Virus record (IMG/VR): IMGVR_UViG_3300047200_000271
Coordinates: 1-57,378 of that record
DNA from: a virus
Length of the DNA stretch: 57,378 nucleotides
Direction: 5' to 3' (one strand)
This document shows, piece by piece, positions 34,790-43,881 of this stretch. Position 1 is the first letter of the stretch; each line of letters opens with the position of its first letter. The position numbers and the translations under genes are program-made. The notes under the pieces are model-generated. The model did not search any database, had not been told where the DNA came from, and saw only the letters and a program-made list of their open reading frames with translations.

Positions 34790-35904
34790 CCTACGTAACC
34801 TCCAAGAGGGTTGGCTGCAACTCCTGATGTGTACAGTGTAGTCTGCTCTGATGCACCAATAGATGGTGGGTTTGGACGAGTAGTACTATGAACGTCATTT
34901 GTCGGCGCACCTGTAGCAGTACCATCACCGTTAAGGACATTGGCAACGTATGGCATATACCAAGGCATTCTAGGAGTGTAGTCAAACAGGAATGACATAC
35001 CCATATCAATATTCAGGTTACCAACCAGGTTTGTGTTATTACCGTTAGTTGCTATGTTAGTCGTTGGTGTCGAACACATTGCAAACCTGTTGTAATCTTC
35101 TGTAACTTGACCAGTTGTTCCAGCCGATATACCAGTGGCACAAAGATAGAACAAAGAATTTGTAACAGTAACGCCGTTTGTAGCGTAGCGCCCAGCAGCA
35201 ACGGCAATACCGGTAGGTGCAGTCATAGTGCAGTTTGTAATTGTTACGCCAGATGCTACACGAAGTGTCCCTGTACCAGTGCCGACAAAAATTGCACGTT
35301 GTTGCATAGAGTGCAAAACACAATTTTCTATGGCTAGATTTAAAGACCAATCACTACCACCACCAAAGTTTGGAGCAATGAGTAAGCAGTCTTGAATGGT
35401 GTGAATAATACAACGTCTAATATTGCACCCTAACGCAACACTAGCACCAGATGAGAGAGCTATTGTTCCCTGGCTACCATTGATTAGTACACAATCTTCA
35501 ACGTCAATATTGATTGATCCAGAGTTGATGTCAATACACCGAGAAGCATTTTCCATCCTGATTCCACGAATAGTGATGTTGTCTCTGGAGTTCATGCTTA
35601 ATAGGCTTACGCCAGACCCTGCCGCATCATCAGAGGTTAGATAACCTGACCACCTAACTTCACCCTTCGTTCCAAAAATAGCACCATCGTAATCACCAAT
35701 TACAAAAGCGCGTGTAGTAGGCGATGTGTTTAGTGCTGTAACTGTTTCACGATATACACCTGGTTCAACATACACAGTGTCACCACTAGTGAAACCCGTT
35801 GTTGAAAAGGCCTTGGTAAAAGTAGCCCAGGCTGTAGTTGTACTAGTACCCGCAGCTGAATCACTACCTCCGTTTGCAGGAGTCCTTACGTAGTACGTAG
35901 CCAT
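34786..35904 (-). CDS. Right-handed beta-helix tail spike/fibre protein
   Basis: This protein has 372 residues from the ATG at 35904 (MATYYVRTPANGGSDSAAG), which overlaps the previous stop by one base. The opening, followed by SGDTVYVEPGVYRETV and then repeated short turns (NITIRGIRMENASRCIDI, SINIDVEDCVLINGS, LAIENCVLHSM, GVTITNCTM), is the classical pattern of pectate-lyase-like parallel beta-helix spikes. Such proteins bind or degrade surface glycans. No catalytic acid pair can be assigned by eye. It lies within the fibre cluster. Confidence 0.75.
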   Translation of the reverse strand: MATYYVRTPANGGSDSAAGTSTTTAWATFTKAFSTTGFTSGDTVYVEPGVYRETVTALNTSPTTRAFVIGDYDGAIFGTKGEVRWSGYLTSDDAAGSGVSLLSMNSRDNITIRGIRMENASRCIDINSGSINIDVEDCVLINGSQGTIALSSGASVALGCNIRRCIIHTIQDCLLIAPNFGGGSDWSLNLAIENCVLHSMQQRAIFVGTGTGTLRVASGVTITNCTMTAPTGIAVAAGRYATNGVTVTNSLFYLCATGISAGTTGQVTEDYNRFAMCSTPTTNIATNGNNTNLVGNLNIDMGMSFLFDYTPRMPWYMPYVANVLNGDGTATGAPTNDVHSTTRPNPPSIGASEQTTLYTSGVAANPLGGYVG

Positions 35905-36125
35905 TAAGGAGTCACTTCGTCTTTTATGTAGGTAATGAACATACCCAAGATGTCGAGTTGAAAGTCTTCCGTCTGACTGTTCCACCAGCCATTAATATCT
36001 GTTCCATCTGGCCCAAAGTCAGCAACCTTGTTGCCTTCCGTGTCATACACGTCTGCCTTAATAATCCAGTTTGGGACAGGAGATGTTACACGAATGTATT
36101 CAACATTTTTTAAAACAGTTGTCAT
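35904..36125 (-). CDS. Small hypothetical virion-cluster protein
   Basis: This 73-residue acidic protein has VLKNVEYIRVTSP near the start and IIKADVYDTEGNKVADFGPDG in the middle, suggesting a short beta-sandwich. GGAGG precedes the ATG, which overlaps the stop of the 36125 gene (TAATG), and its own stop overlaps the beta-helix start. It is probably a small connector or chaperone within the fibre cluster. Function unknown. Confidence 0.6.
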   Translation of the reverse strand: MTTVLKNVEYIRVTSPVPNWIIKADVYDTEGNKVADFGPDGTDINGWWNSQTEDFQLDILGMFITYIKDEVTP

Positions 36126-37345
36126 TATGCACCTCCTGTAGGATCAACCGTTACATCTGACGTGTTACTTACTGTTCCACTCCATGCAATGGTTGAATCA
36201 TCCTCTTTGTATACAGTCATAGTACCAGTGGCTACAGATACTTTATTACGCATTGCTCGCATAGCAGATCGCACAGTTCGTTCGTCTAGTGTGTCCGTTC
36301 CATTACCAGTACTGTCTAACTTTCTATTAAGTATAGCGTCCGCTATTTGTATTGCAGTTGGGGCAGTTCCTGTTGCACTAGAATTTAACGCCTCACCTGT
36401 TGTGCCAGCAGTTAAGTGACCTGACAAAACCTCATCCCATACTGCATCTGCGATGGCAACAGCAGTAGGAGGCGCGGTTGCTAACGAATAGCCAGTCTTA
36501 TCACCGTTGCCAGTTATAGTCCTGGTTGTTGCTGACCAAACATCCGTGGCTACTAGCGTTGAACGTGAAGTAACAGTAGCGTTCAAGTTGTCTACCAGTA
36601 GTTTCCCGACAGAGTTTAATACGGTAAGGTTAGACGTTAATCGATCCCATATTGACTGAATAGCAGCAGCACCTAATGCACTAGTTACTGAACCAACGCT
36701 TCCAGTTGTACTGAATGTTTGTGAAGCAGTTAACGAATAGGCTCCCTTATCGTTGTTTGTGCCTACCGTTACAGCACCTGTGGACAAGGATAACTGACCT
36801 GTTCCAGTACCCGGAGAAAGCAATACAGATGCACCAATGTCACGAGCTGTCTGTGCAGTGCCGTTAATCTGCAATGTATTGACAGCACCACCCGCAGCAA
36901 CTGATAACGGAACACCATTAATTGCGCCAGCAACAGCGTTGGGAAGTGAGGTCAACCCCATTCGTACGCCGTCAAATACATCAACTGCTACAACTTCAAT
37001 CTCAAGCACAACGGGAGCCATGTTAGTTGCTCCCTTAAAATAGATGACAGTTATACCAGCGGTATCTAACGCAGCATTAGGTATGTCAAATCTATAGAGG
37101 CCTGGCATATTCGTGGCATCTACTTCTTTAAACCCACCTGTTGACCATGCTGTTGTAATTAACGCAAGAGTAGCCAGTGTTACTGATGTTGCAGCGCCTA
37201 ACGCGCCTTTACGGTAATAGCAGGTTAATCCAGCTGAGTTAAATACTAATCCAGTTAAACCAGCTCCAACTGTACTTGATGAGTTCAACACAAAGATATC
37301 TATGGTCTGAGAAGTTGAGCCAGATTTAATCCATCGTTTACTCAT
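36125..37345 (-). CDS. Fibre/baseplate-type protein with GATNMAPV domain
   Basis: This protein has 406 residues. The N-terminal 130 residues (GLTGLVFNSAGLTCYYRKG, GGFKEVDATNMPGLYRFDIP, FKGATNMAPVVLEIEVVA) match a widely distributed phage domain found at the N-terminus of tail-fibre or appendage proteins. A Ser/Thr/Ala-rich middle follows, and the C-terminal 75 residues (IADAILNRKLDSTGN, ERTVRSAMRAMRNKV, TVYKEDDSTIAWS) are shared with the 33950 gene product. It starts with an ATG after GAGAGG. Confidence 0.6.
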   Translation of the reverse strand: MSKRWIKSGSTSQTIDIFVLNSSSTVGAGLTGLVFNSAGLTCYYRKGALGAATSVTLATLALITTAWSTGGFKEVDATNMPGLYRFDIPNAALDTAGITVIYFKGATNMAPVVLEIEVVAVDVFDGVRMGLTSLPNAVAGAINGVPLSVAAGGAVNTLQINGTAQTARDIGASVLLSPGTGTGQLSLSTGAVTVGTNNDKGAYSLTASQTFSTTGSVGSVTSALGAAAIQSIWDRLTSNLTVLNSVGKLLVDNLNATVTSRSTLVATDVWSATTRTITGNGDKTGYSLATAPPTAVAIADAVWDEVLSGHLTAGTTGEALNSSATGTAPTAIQIADAILNRKLDSTGNGTDTLDERTVRSAMRAMRNKVSVATGTMTVYKEDDSTIAWSGTVSNTSDVTVDPTGGA

Positions 37346-37346
37346 G

Positions 37347-38486
37347 TTAGCCTCTCATTCCGCCAGTCATTCCCGGATGAACTAACATGCCGCCAGTTGC
37401 TCCACCTGCATCTAAACCTGTAATAATCGCTTGCATTGCAAAAAGTCGGTTAGTGTTTTCAGTCCATGCACCAGCGTTGGTTCTTTCAGTGTACTGAATG
37501 TCAGTAGCAGTTCCAATTACGGCAGTTTTATCTCCATCAGTTCTAAATGTAAAATATTGTAATGGACCCATTGCAGTAGTAGTCGCTGGCCTTACCACAA
37601 GCCTGTAATAAGATCCTGCGGTAAGAGTAGGTAATGTAGTGCCAGTAAACATACAATCTATTGCTCCTTGAGCAGATAAATTCCCAAAACTTTGGTCGTA
37701 TGTATATGAGGCTAACACCGTTGTACCGTTAGTATCGTATAAGATTACGTCAAAATCAGTAGCTGGCAATGTGCCAATTCTTGCACCGGCTACTTGGTAA
37801 AAACCACACGTTCCAGTTGGAATTCTGAAATACATTCCGTATTCATCTGGAGTACTACTACTACTATTGTTTAAAGAAACAACAGTTTCATATGGATATC
37901 CGAAGGTTTTTGTTGATGATCTGTACAGAAACGTAGGTAAATCAACATCGTTATCAGCGTATGACGCGCCTGTCATTCCAACTGAATAAGGAAATCTAAT
38001 ATCTGGATAAGCTGAGTTGAATCCTGTGCGTATACTTAACAAATTTCCAGTTGTCCAAGTGCCACTTACTGGATCCATTACAATACCAAATCTAGTACCA
38101 CGGGTAATTACTACTGATGTTGTTAGTGTTGCAATAAGATTTTGACCTGCGGTTATACCTGAAGTAGCATTGAAGTCTTGATAGGCTGTTCCAGCTGCAC
38201 CACTAAACGTTCCATTTGCAAATGTAGGTGGCGAAGTTGTAGGAAAACCCGTAGTCGCATCTACGTAACATATTCCAAAACGCAAACCTGACGTTGCGTT
38301 TCCCGGCGATCCAGTCCTAGATACAATGTATGCTCCTACAGCCGTTATAGTCATATCTTCAGCTGCTTGGCAAATCCAACCCTGTACGTCACCAGTGCCA
38401 TCTATATTGGCTGTTGCCTCTGCAATTATGCCAGTGTGAGGCATGATGACTTTTGGGTATAGAAAGTCTATTTCTACTATAGCCAA
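37347..38486 (-). CDS. Hypothetical virion protein, TTG start
   Basis: This 379-residue beta-rich protein has two carbohydrate-binding-like segments with regular aromatic strands (WICQAAEDMTITAVGAYIV; CGFYQVAGARIGTLP; SYYRLVVRPATTTAMGPLQYF). The C-terminus is Gly/Met-rich (GGMLVHPGMTGGMRG). The start is a TTG directly after the holin stop with AGAAGG about 10 nt upstream. It lies between the holin and the fibre genes, so it is probably part of the fibre or tail apparatus. The family is not recognised. Confidence 0.55.
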   Translation of the reverse strand: MAIVEIDFLYPKVIMPHTGIIAEATANIDGTGDVQGWICQAAEDMTITAVGAYIVSRTGSPGNATSGLRFGICYVDATTGFPTTSPPTFANGTFSGAAGTAYQDFNATSGITAGQNLIATLTTSVVITRGTRFGIVMDPVSGTWTTGNLLSIRTGFNSAYPDIRFPYSVGMTGASYADNDVDLPTFLYRSSTKTFGYPYETVVSLNNSSSSTPDEYGMYFRIPTGTCGFYQVAGARIGTLPATDFDVILYDTNGTTVLASYTYDQSFGNLSAQGAIDCMFTGTTLPTLTAGSYYRLVVRPATTTAMGPLQYFTFRTDGDKTAVIGTATDIQYTERTNAGAWTENTNRLFAMQAIITGLDAGGATGGMLVHPGMTGGMRG

Positions 38487-38792
38487 TTACTCACTAACCT
38501 TCTTAAGAGCTTTCTCAATAAGGATATTAAAAGCTTGAACAGTTCTAAGCCCAAGTGTGCCAAGCAGAAAGGATAAGCCAATCATCTGATGTGGCTGCTC
38601 CCATCCAATTTGTTTAGCAACCATAGGAGTCAAGTAAATTGCAGACGCAGTACCAGACAACACTGTAATAGCCCCCTGGATTACATTCTTAATCTTCTTC
38701 CAATCAGTGCCAATTAAAGCACCGACGAAACCAGCAAGTAAAGTGTTTACATCAATCTGCAATTTATCCATCGGTCTACCCTGTCGCTCCAT
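38487..38792 (-). CDS. Holin candidate
   Basis: This 101-residue protein has an N-terminal hydrophobic stretch (VNTLLAGFVGALIG), a second (VIQGAITVLSGTASAIYLTPMVA) and a third (MIGLSFLLGTLGLRTVQAF), then a Lys/Glu-rich tail. Three predicted spans and a charged tail fit a class I holin, which opens the inner membrane for the endolysin. The endolysin gene lies about 16.5 kb away at 55337, so the lysis genes are split. The ATG at 38771 is an alternative start. Confidence 0.55.
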   Translation of the reverse strand: MERQGRPMDKLQIDVNTLLAGFVGALIGTDWKKIKNVIQGAITVLSGTASAIYLTPMVAKQIGWEQPHQMIGLSFLLGTLGLRTVQAFNILIEKALKKVSE

Positions 38793-38813
38793 TGATTTGA
38801 TTACCCTTTAGTT

Positions 38814-39557
38814 TCATTGTTGCATTATGACTGGGGGTATTGCGTATGGACCACCCGCCTGTCTAAGACCAGCGTCCAATTGCATGTATAATTTCATACG
38901 ACCTTCGTTATACCAATTCTTCCAAAACATTCTATTACCAAGTGTCGGATCATCTACGTTTTTCATGATCAACTTAGTAGCTGCGTAAGATGGAATCATT
39001 TGATTCATTAAATCATCAGGAATAAACGACAAAGATGTACCAGTAGCGTTAGTAATATTAGGTATTCCGTAGCCATAAACAGTCACTGTTGTATCAGTTG
39101 CATTGGAGCAATAGGGGTACAAGCTAACAGAGTAGTTGTCCATCCTGTACCAGTTAGTAATGCCAGTAGAGGTCGCAACTACAGTTGATGCGTAACTCAA
39201 ATCGTTAGCACGTACGCTGGACTCAGAGGCGTGTACTAGCCTGGTTGACCCAACATACGCATCGGTTACAAACCAAATCGAAGAAGTTGCCGGTGTATTA
39301 TTGGCAATAACCATACTCGACAATAAACGGTTTCTAGTGTTTTGTGAAAACAACAAAGACCCAGACACTTGAAACGCAACACATGTGCGACAGATCTCGG
39401 ATACGGCTTCGCCGATGAATCCCCTGATTGTAGTGTCTGATTCATTACCAGCAGAAACAGTGCCGTCACCGGCGCTCACAATTCCCAACGTGGAGTTTGT
39501 TGCCTCGTTAAGCAGCTTGTATGTCTCTGTGGTCAATTGAGCCATTGTGAGGGCCAT
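38814..39557 (-). CDS. Head-tail adaptor-type protein
   Basis: This protein has 247 residues. Its C-terminal half shares a pattern with the neighbouring 39557 gene product: YSVSLYPYCSNATD and YGYGIPNITNATG here against KVSVYPPPSAI and EGYAIPGDYWVY there, each followed by a helical region with YAATK or LAQR. This is the style of podovirus head completion or adaptor proteins that join portal and tail. The start overlaps the previous stop (TAATGG) with AAGGAG upstream. Confidence 0.5.
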   Translation of the reverse strand: MALTMAQLTTETYKLLNEATNSTLGIVSAGDGTVSAGNESDTTIRGFIGEAVSEICRTCVAFQVSGSLLFSQNTRNRLLSSMVIANNTPATSSIWFVTDAYVGSTRLVHASESSVRANDLSYASTVVATSTGITNWYRMDNYSVSLYPYCSNATDTTVTVYGYGIPNITNATGTSLSFIPDDLMNQMIPSYAATKLIMKNVDDPTLGNRMFWKNWYNEGRMKLYMQLDAGLRQAGGPYAIPPVIMQQ

Positions 39558-40204
39558 TAGACGGGTCTCCTTGCATAAGTTGCTGCAAACGATTCAACCA
39601 TTCCAAGTCGATCAGTGTATTGAGAATTAAAAATCTGAAAACCTTCAGCGTCTTTAGATTGCATTGCTCGTTGTGCAAGAACACCGTAAACAAGACAGTC
39701 ATGAGCCACCGCAGGTAGTGGACATTCACTAGCGTCTGTCATTGTTTGAGCTACACCATTAGAATCGTACACCCAGTAATCACCAGGAATGGCGTAACCC
39801 TCAATCATAAGACCTTGAGTAATAATTGCTGATGGTGGTGGATACACGGACACTTTATTCATGCCAGTAAACACGGCAATCGTTGGGAATAAAGATGATC
39901 CATCACCGCGAACCATATCAACCTTGCGGTTGTAAGCGTCTAGGATACGCATACGTTGCCAGTCACCGCCGGTGTTTTTAACCTGGACGTTACGTACGCG
40001 ATAAATATCGGGAGCGCAGTAGTCTGATGTATCAGCAGCCAGATCAAGATACCTTCTGCCTGTAAAGCAGTCAGTTGACCTGGCTATCTGATTAGTAGTT
40101 TCGATAATGAGGAGGTCAAGACCAAACGGATCCTGGTCCGATTCCGAACCAAAATAATGCCGTCCAAGAAGACGTATACGCCGTTTGATCTCACCTCTAG
40201 TCAT
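39557..40204 (-). CDS. Head-tail adaptor-type protein (paralogue)
   Basis: This 215-residue protein has an N-terminal helical part (MTRGEIKRRIRLLGRHYFG, IIETTNQIARSTDCFTGRRYLDL), followed by beta segments with VSVYPPP and IEGYAIPGDYWVY, and C-terminal helices. It looks like a P22 gp4-like adaptor. The gene lies between the decoration-type genes and the second adaptor-type gene, and its start overlaps the preceding stop. Function is assigned by resemblance and position. Confidence 0.55.
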   Translation of the reverse strand: MTRGEIKRRIRLLGRHYFGSESDQDPFGLDLLIIETTNQIARSTDCFTGRRYLDLAADTSDYCAPDIYRVRNVQVKNTGGDWQRMRILDAYNRKVDMVRGDGSSLFPTIAVFTGMNKVSVYPPPSAIITQGLMIEGYAIPGDYWVYDSNGVAQTMTDASECPLPAVAHDCLVYGVLAQRAMQSKDAEGFQIFNSQYTDRLGMVESFAATYARRPV

Positions 40205-41250
40205 TAGGAATAGGCTCCATCACGGGAAGTAACAATGTCACACCGTACTGTTGCAGTAGGGTTAATTGATGTTCCACTAAATGTACATACCGCAGAAAAA
40301 CGATAGTACTTATAGTTATCTTGCTGGATACCAGATGCATTTGTGGACATGCCAACTGGCGCAACTATTGGTAGAAAGATTTCCCCACCAAAGTTAGGTG
40401 CATTGATTGATACGCTTGTAGATGCGGCTGCACCTTGCACATAGTTATTTGCAGTACCGACACCAGCACTGTCAGCAATTACACGGAAGAAAACAGATGT
40501 TGCAACACCAGTGTTTGCTGCACGGGTGACAACAATATTCTGTCCATCTACAATGGTATATGCAGAACCACCAACGCCATCTAGTCCAGCAGTAAACGTA
40601 CCCTTGATCTGAAATACGTCACCAGGTGCAATAGGCGCAGGAGTTACTTTACTGATTGAGAATGCACCAGTAGTACCAGTAAAGGTAATAGGCGCACCAC
40701 CTGGTGTAGCGGAAAGCGTGATGTTCGACTGTGGAGTTGCGGCAGCTGCTACTGGGGTTGAACTAACTACGTAATACGGTGTACCAGTTGCAAATGGAGC
40801 AGTGGTTGCCGCAAACGTAAACACATCACCCACTACTGCGTATGGCGCAGCAGGGATAGTCGAGTTTCCGTTAGTAAACGTAGGGCTTGACGTTGCGTTT
40901 ACAATATGAGGAATTGTCAAACTCTGTGCAGAGATAGCAAGACTTCCCTGAATGTATACATAATGCGTTTTCAATGCATCTGTATCAGTTGGAAATTGAC
41001 TAACTTGAGTCCATGTGTTTCCATCCTTTGATGCTGATACATGAAAGTGGAAGTTGTATGTACCAGCTGCAATAGGAACAGCAGCGTATGTTGGCTGACT
41101 GAGAATAAACCTAGCCCACAACTGTGAGTGTGTTCCATTTGATCCAAATGGTTCAACACTAACAGTTGGGCTGTAGTACGTAGTAGCACTTACCCAAGGA
41201 GACGGCGCATTAATTAGTGCCGACTGAGTAAGCAAAGCGTCTTTTGCCAT
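40204..41250 (-). CDS. Decoration-type virion protein with inserted domain
   Basis: This 348-residue protein is a paralogue of the upstream neighbour (41295). Both share FHFHVSASKDGNTWTQVS-type and IFLPIVAPVG...NASGIQQDNYKYYRF-type segments, but this copy carries about 170 extra residues (about 112-290), including TPYYVVSSTPVAAAAT and a PGGAPITFTG strand like the modules in the nozzle-like protein. It probably decorates the capsid or the connector. The ATG follows AAAGGA. A terminator lies just upstream, so it is transcribed less than, or separately from, the capsid gene. Confidence 0.55.
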   Translation of the reverse strand: MAKDALLTQSALINAPSPWVSATTYYSPTVSVEPFGSNGTHSQLWARFILSQPTYAAVPIAAGTYNFHFHVSASKDGNTWTQVSQFPTDTDALKTHYVYIQGSLAISAQSLTIPHIVNATSSPTFTNGNSTIPAAPYAVVGDVFTFAATTAPFATGTPYYVVSSTPVAAAATPQSNITLSATPGGAPITFTGTTGAFSISKVTPAPIAPGDVFQIKGTFTAGLDGVGGSAYTIVDGQNIVVTRAANTGVATSVFFRVIADSAGVGTANNYVQGAAASTSVSINAPNFGGEIFLPIVAPVGMSTNASGIQQDNYKYYRFSAVCTFSGTSINPTATVRCDIVTSRDGAYS

Positions 41251-41262
41251 AATATTCCTTTC

Positions 41263-41288
41263 AAAAAAGGAGAGGGTTTCCCCTCCCC
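41263..41288 (-). terminator. Intrinsic terminator after the capsid/decoration genes
   Basis: On the minus strand an 8-bp stem GGGGAGGG-GAAA-CCCTCTCC is followed by TTTTTT. It lies between the genes at 41295 and 41250, inside the long late operon. This partial terminator would give higher levels of capsid and decoration mRNA than of downstream tail mRNA. Confidence 0.85.
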
Positions 41289-41294
41289 TATATA

Positions 41295-41876
41295 TTAGAT
41301 ACCGCCGTCTTTTGCGTTAACAATCGCACCACTAATAGTGGCTGATAGTTGCCAAGACGAACCAGCTGGAGCGTTGTTTGTACCAGTACCAAGAACGCGA
41401 GTCATAATTCGCACTCTGAAATATCGGTAATTATCTTCTGCCGCACCACTAGCGTTTTGTGAGATTGTTCCAGCAGGTGCGTACAACGGTACAAACACTT
41501 GACTCGAACTATCTCCACTAATAGTGGTAGCAGTAGCATAAGCAATCTTCAACGCGGCTACATCAACTGGAAGCGTTGAAACAACACTAAAGTTGACGTT
41601 ATCCTTACTTGCTTCAACAAGTGGAATAACTGTCCAATAATCGCCAGTACCACCACCAGTTACAGCCGTTGCGTTAACGTTGATCTTGACAAATAACTCA
41701 GAACGATTGTTCTGTCCGCCAATAGCACCAAGATCAACAACTGCTGAACCTGCGTTTAAAAGCAAGTTTGTAGTACCAGTTGAATAACCAGTAGTTGCAG
41801 TAATTGTCGGAGCCGCCAACGTACTTGCGAGAGATAACGTCAGTGAACCAAAGTTGAGAAGAAAATCTCTTGCCAT
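41295..41876 (-). CDS. Capsid decoration-type protein
   Basis: This 193-residue beta-rich protein is encoded directly downstream of the major capsid gene, with AAGGAG before its ATG. Its segments VIPLVEASKDNVNFSVVS and VFVPLYAPAGTISQNASGAAEDNYRYFRV are shared with the next gene (40204). The size, beta composition and place after the capsid gene suit a decoration or cement protein. The gene is followed by a strong terminator, so it should be expressed together with the capsid gene. Confidence 0.55.
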   Translation of the reverse strand: MARDFLLNFGSLTLSLASTLAAPTITATTGYSTGTTNLLLNAGSAVVDLGAIGGQNNRSELFVKINVNATAVTGGGTGDYWTVIPLVEASKDNVNFSVVSTLPVDVAALKIAYATATTISGDSSSQVFVPLYAPAGTISQNASGAAEDNYRYFRVRIMTRVLGTGTNNAPAGSSWQLSATISGAIVNAKDGGI

Positions 41877-41886
41877 CAGTTACTCC

Positions 41887-42936
41887 TTATGCAACCTTGA
41901 TGTTGTAGACACGTCCTACAGCACGTACGTGAGGCATCCAAAGACCAACACCCCAGTCAAAAACGATGTTGTGAAGAACGCCATTTTCCTTAGAAAGACC
42001 AAGGTAGGTTGGCTTGAATGGGCCTGACTGCCATCCTGTTGCGTAGCCGGAGCCATAGCGAACAGCATAGATGGATTCAAGACCAGTAGCCGTTGTTGCT
42101 TCAACACCAGCTGCTGTTTCATCCTTAAGGACGTGAGTCACACCATCTACACGACGGCCTACAGAGCGAACGGTTGCAGCCTTGTACTTCTCAACAGGTC
42201 GATCGAAGGAATCCTTCGTAATATCAAATCCTGCGCCGATGCCCATGTTACGGATGGCCCACTCAATACGACGCTTGAGACGCTCTGATACGTAAAGAAC
42301 CACGCCATCTCCATCGGGACTGTTCATGTTGTCAAGCAGTTGCTGGATGTACAGCATCATGTTGTTAGCAATAGCAGAAGCAGAGGTAGCTGTCGTAAGG
42401 TCAGTACCAGCGGCATTTACAGACATTTCACCAGGGATATCAAACTGGTCTGGGTTAGCTAGACGATAACGAAGTCCAGGGAAACAATCGACATCACCGC
42501 TTGCAGCGGTGGGGTCATTGTTTATGAATTTCGTATTGAAGTCATAAGCAAACGACTCCATGAAGATCTGAACCTGTGCTTCAATTGGATCAACAATGTT
42601 ATTGGGCTGATCAAGAAGTACGTGGTCAATCTGAATCTTGTTACGGATCAGATACATAGATTCTTCGTACTGCTTTGGTTTACCCTTGCTGACTGTCGGC
42701 TCTTCGTTAACCGTTGCCCAGTTAATCGTAGGTAGCGAGCCCTGTTGGTTCGTAAACCGTACGCCAACCTGACGCAGCGATGGCGAAGATGTCAGAGGAA
42801 TATCCTTAAGCGCATTCCACGTTTTATGAAGTGCCTTTGTAATTTCCTTGACAAGAGGGTCGTTAGAGATGATTGCCTGATCGGCGAGAGTTAGTGCCTG
42901 TGTATCAAGCAGGACTGCTCCAGATGCGATTGCCAT
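41887..42936 (-). CDS. Major capsid protein
   Basis: This 349-residue protein follows the scaffold candidate. It has helical and beta segments typical of HK97-fold capsid proteins, including YEESMYLIRNKIQIDH, AQVQIFMESFAYDFNTKFI, VVLYVSERLKRRIEW and a C-terminal strand region with YAVRYG...GVGLWMPHVRAVGRVYNI. The start follows AAGGAA. The order portal, scaffold, capsid is canonical. No protease was found, so the scaffold may leave without cleavage as in P22. Confidence 0.85.
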   Translation of the reverse strand: MAIASGAVLLDTQALTLADQAIISNDPLVKEITKALHKTWNALKDIPLTSSPSLRQVGVRFTNQQGSLPTINWATVNEEPTVSKGKPKQYEESMYLIRNKIQIDHVLLDQPNNIVDPIEAQVQIFMESFAYDFNTKFINNDPTAASGDVDCFPGLRYRLANPDQFDIPGEMSVNAAGTDLTTATSASAIANNMMLYIQQLLDNMNSPDGDGVVLYVSERLKRRIEWAIRNMGIGAGFDITKDSFDRPVEKYKAATVRSVGRRVDGVTHVLKDETAAGVEATTATGLESIYAVRYGSGYATGWQSGPFKPTYLGLSKENGVLHNIVFDWGVGLWMPHVRAVGRVYNIKVA

Positions 42937-42949
42937 TTGTTTCTATTCC

Positions 42950-43852
42950 TTATAGAGTTCCACGGCCCCGCTGAATTCCAAGTAACGCTGCAAAACCAGA
43001 TGGGCGATTTTGTCCACCACCACCAGTTGGGCCCATACGAGCTGCTTGCCCCTGACTCATTGGTTGCGGTGTTCGCTGCTGCTTTTTGATGCGACTTGTG
43101 ATCTCAGGGACCATTGCCTGTGTCAATGTGCGTACTTGTTCGTGTACAGCTTGGGCCGCATAAACTGGATCAACACCAGCTTGGATCAAGTTGTCAACCA
43201 ACACTTCTGCACGAGCTGCCAGTGGATATGCTTGAAAAGCAGCTTCACGCTGCTGGTACATCATATATTCCTGGACTTGTTGCATCTGCCGTTCATAACC
43301 CATGCGAGCTGATTCAGCTTCATACTGGGCTTCTGCGACGGCTGGATCCAACAGTTGCGAATCTACGAGTTGTTGATATCGCTGACGAACCGCTTGGTCT
43401 TCTGCTGCTTGTCGTTGTTGTTCAAGTGCAGCATCTACCTGCGATGCGTCGGTGTATCCCTGTTGCTCAAATTGTTCGATAACGCGACCCCATTTCTGGA
43501 GTTTCGTTTCATATTCCTCTGCTTGTCGGGCTCGCTCGTTTACCTCGCGGAACCTTTCATATGGCACAGGGTTAGGTTGCTCTGAATAAGCGTCCTGTTG
43601 CGAGTGATGTGGTTCGGATTCTACGCCAAGAATGTCATTGACAATATCGTCGTAGTTTTCGTCTTCACCGTCACCGTACTCGTCGAACTGATCCGCATCT
43701 TGACCTGCTTGCTCGCTTATCGCCCATTGCGAGTTATCATCAGAACCGGCGGCGTTCTGAATAAAGTCTGATACAGCGTTCCCCAAACCACCTGTCTCGC
43801 CCATCGCTACGGCTGATGAATCCGTAGTTCGTGTCATCATCTCTTCAGGCAT
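42950..43852 (-). CDS. Scaffold protein
   Basis: This 300-residue acidic protein with many Gln, Glu and Ala has long predicted coiled-coil helices (residues about 105-220: EVNERARQAEEYETKLQ, DAALEQQRQAAEDQAVRQRYQ) and an unstructured N-terminus rich in Asp. It lies between portal and capsid genes, the usual scaffold position. The C-terminus is basic (SRIKKQQRTPQPM), which suits capsid binding as in P22 scaffold. AAGGAGAA precedes its ATG. Confidence 0.75.
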   Translation of the reverse strand: MPEEMMTRTTDSSAVAMGETGGLGNAVSDFIQNAAGSDDNSQWAISEQAGQDADQFDEYGDGEDENYDDIVNDILGVESEPHHSQQDAYSEQPNPVPYERFREVNERARQAEEYETKLQKWGRVIEQFEQQGYTDASQVDAALEQQRQAAEDQAVRQRYQQLVDSQLLDPAVAEAQYEAESARMGYERQMQQVQEYMMYQQREAAFQAYPLAARAEVLVDNLIQAGVDPVYAAQAVHEQVRTLTQAMVPEITSRIKKQQRTPQPMSQGQAARMGPTGGGGQNRPSGFAALLGIQRGRGTL

Positions 43853-43881
43853 TAAAACAAGTTCTCCTTATTCTAGCACAC

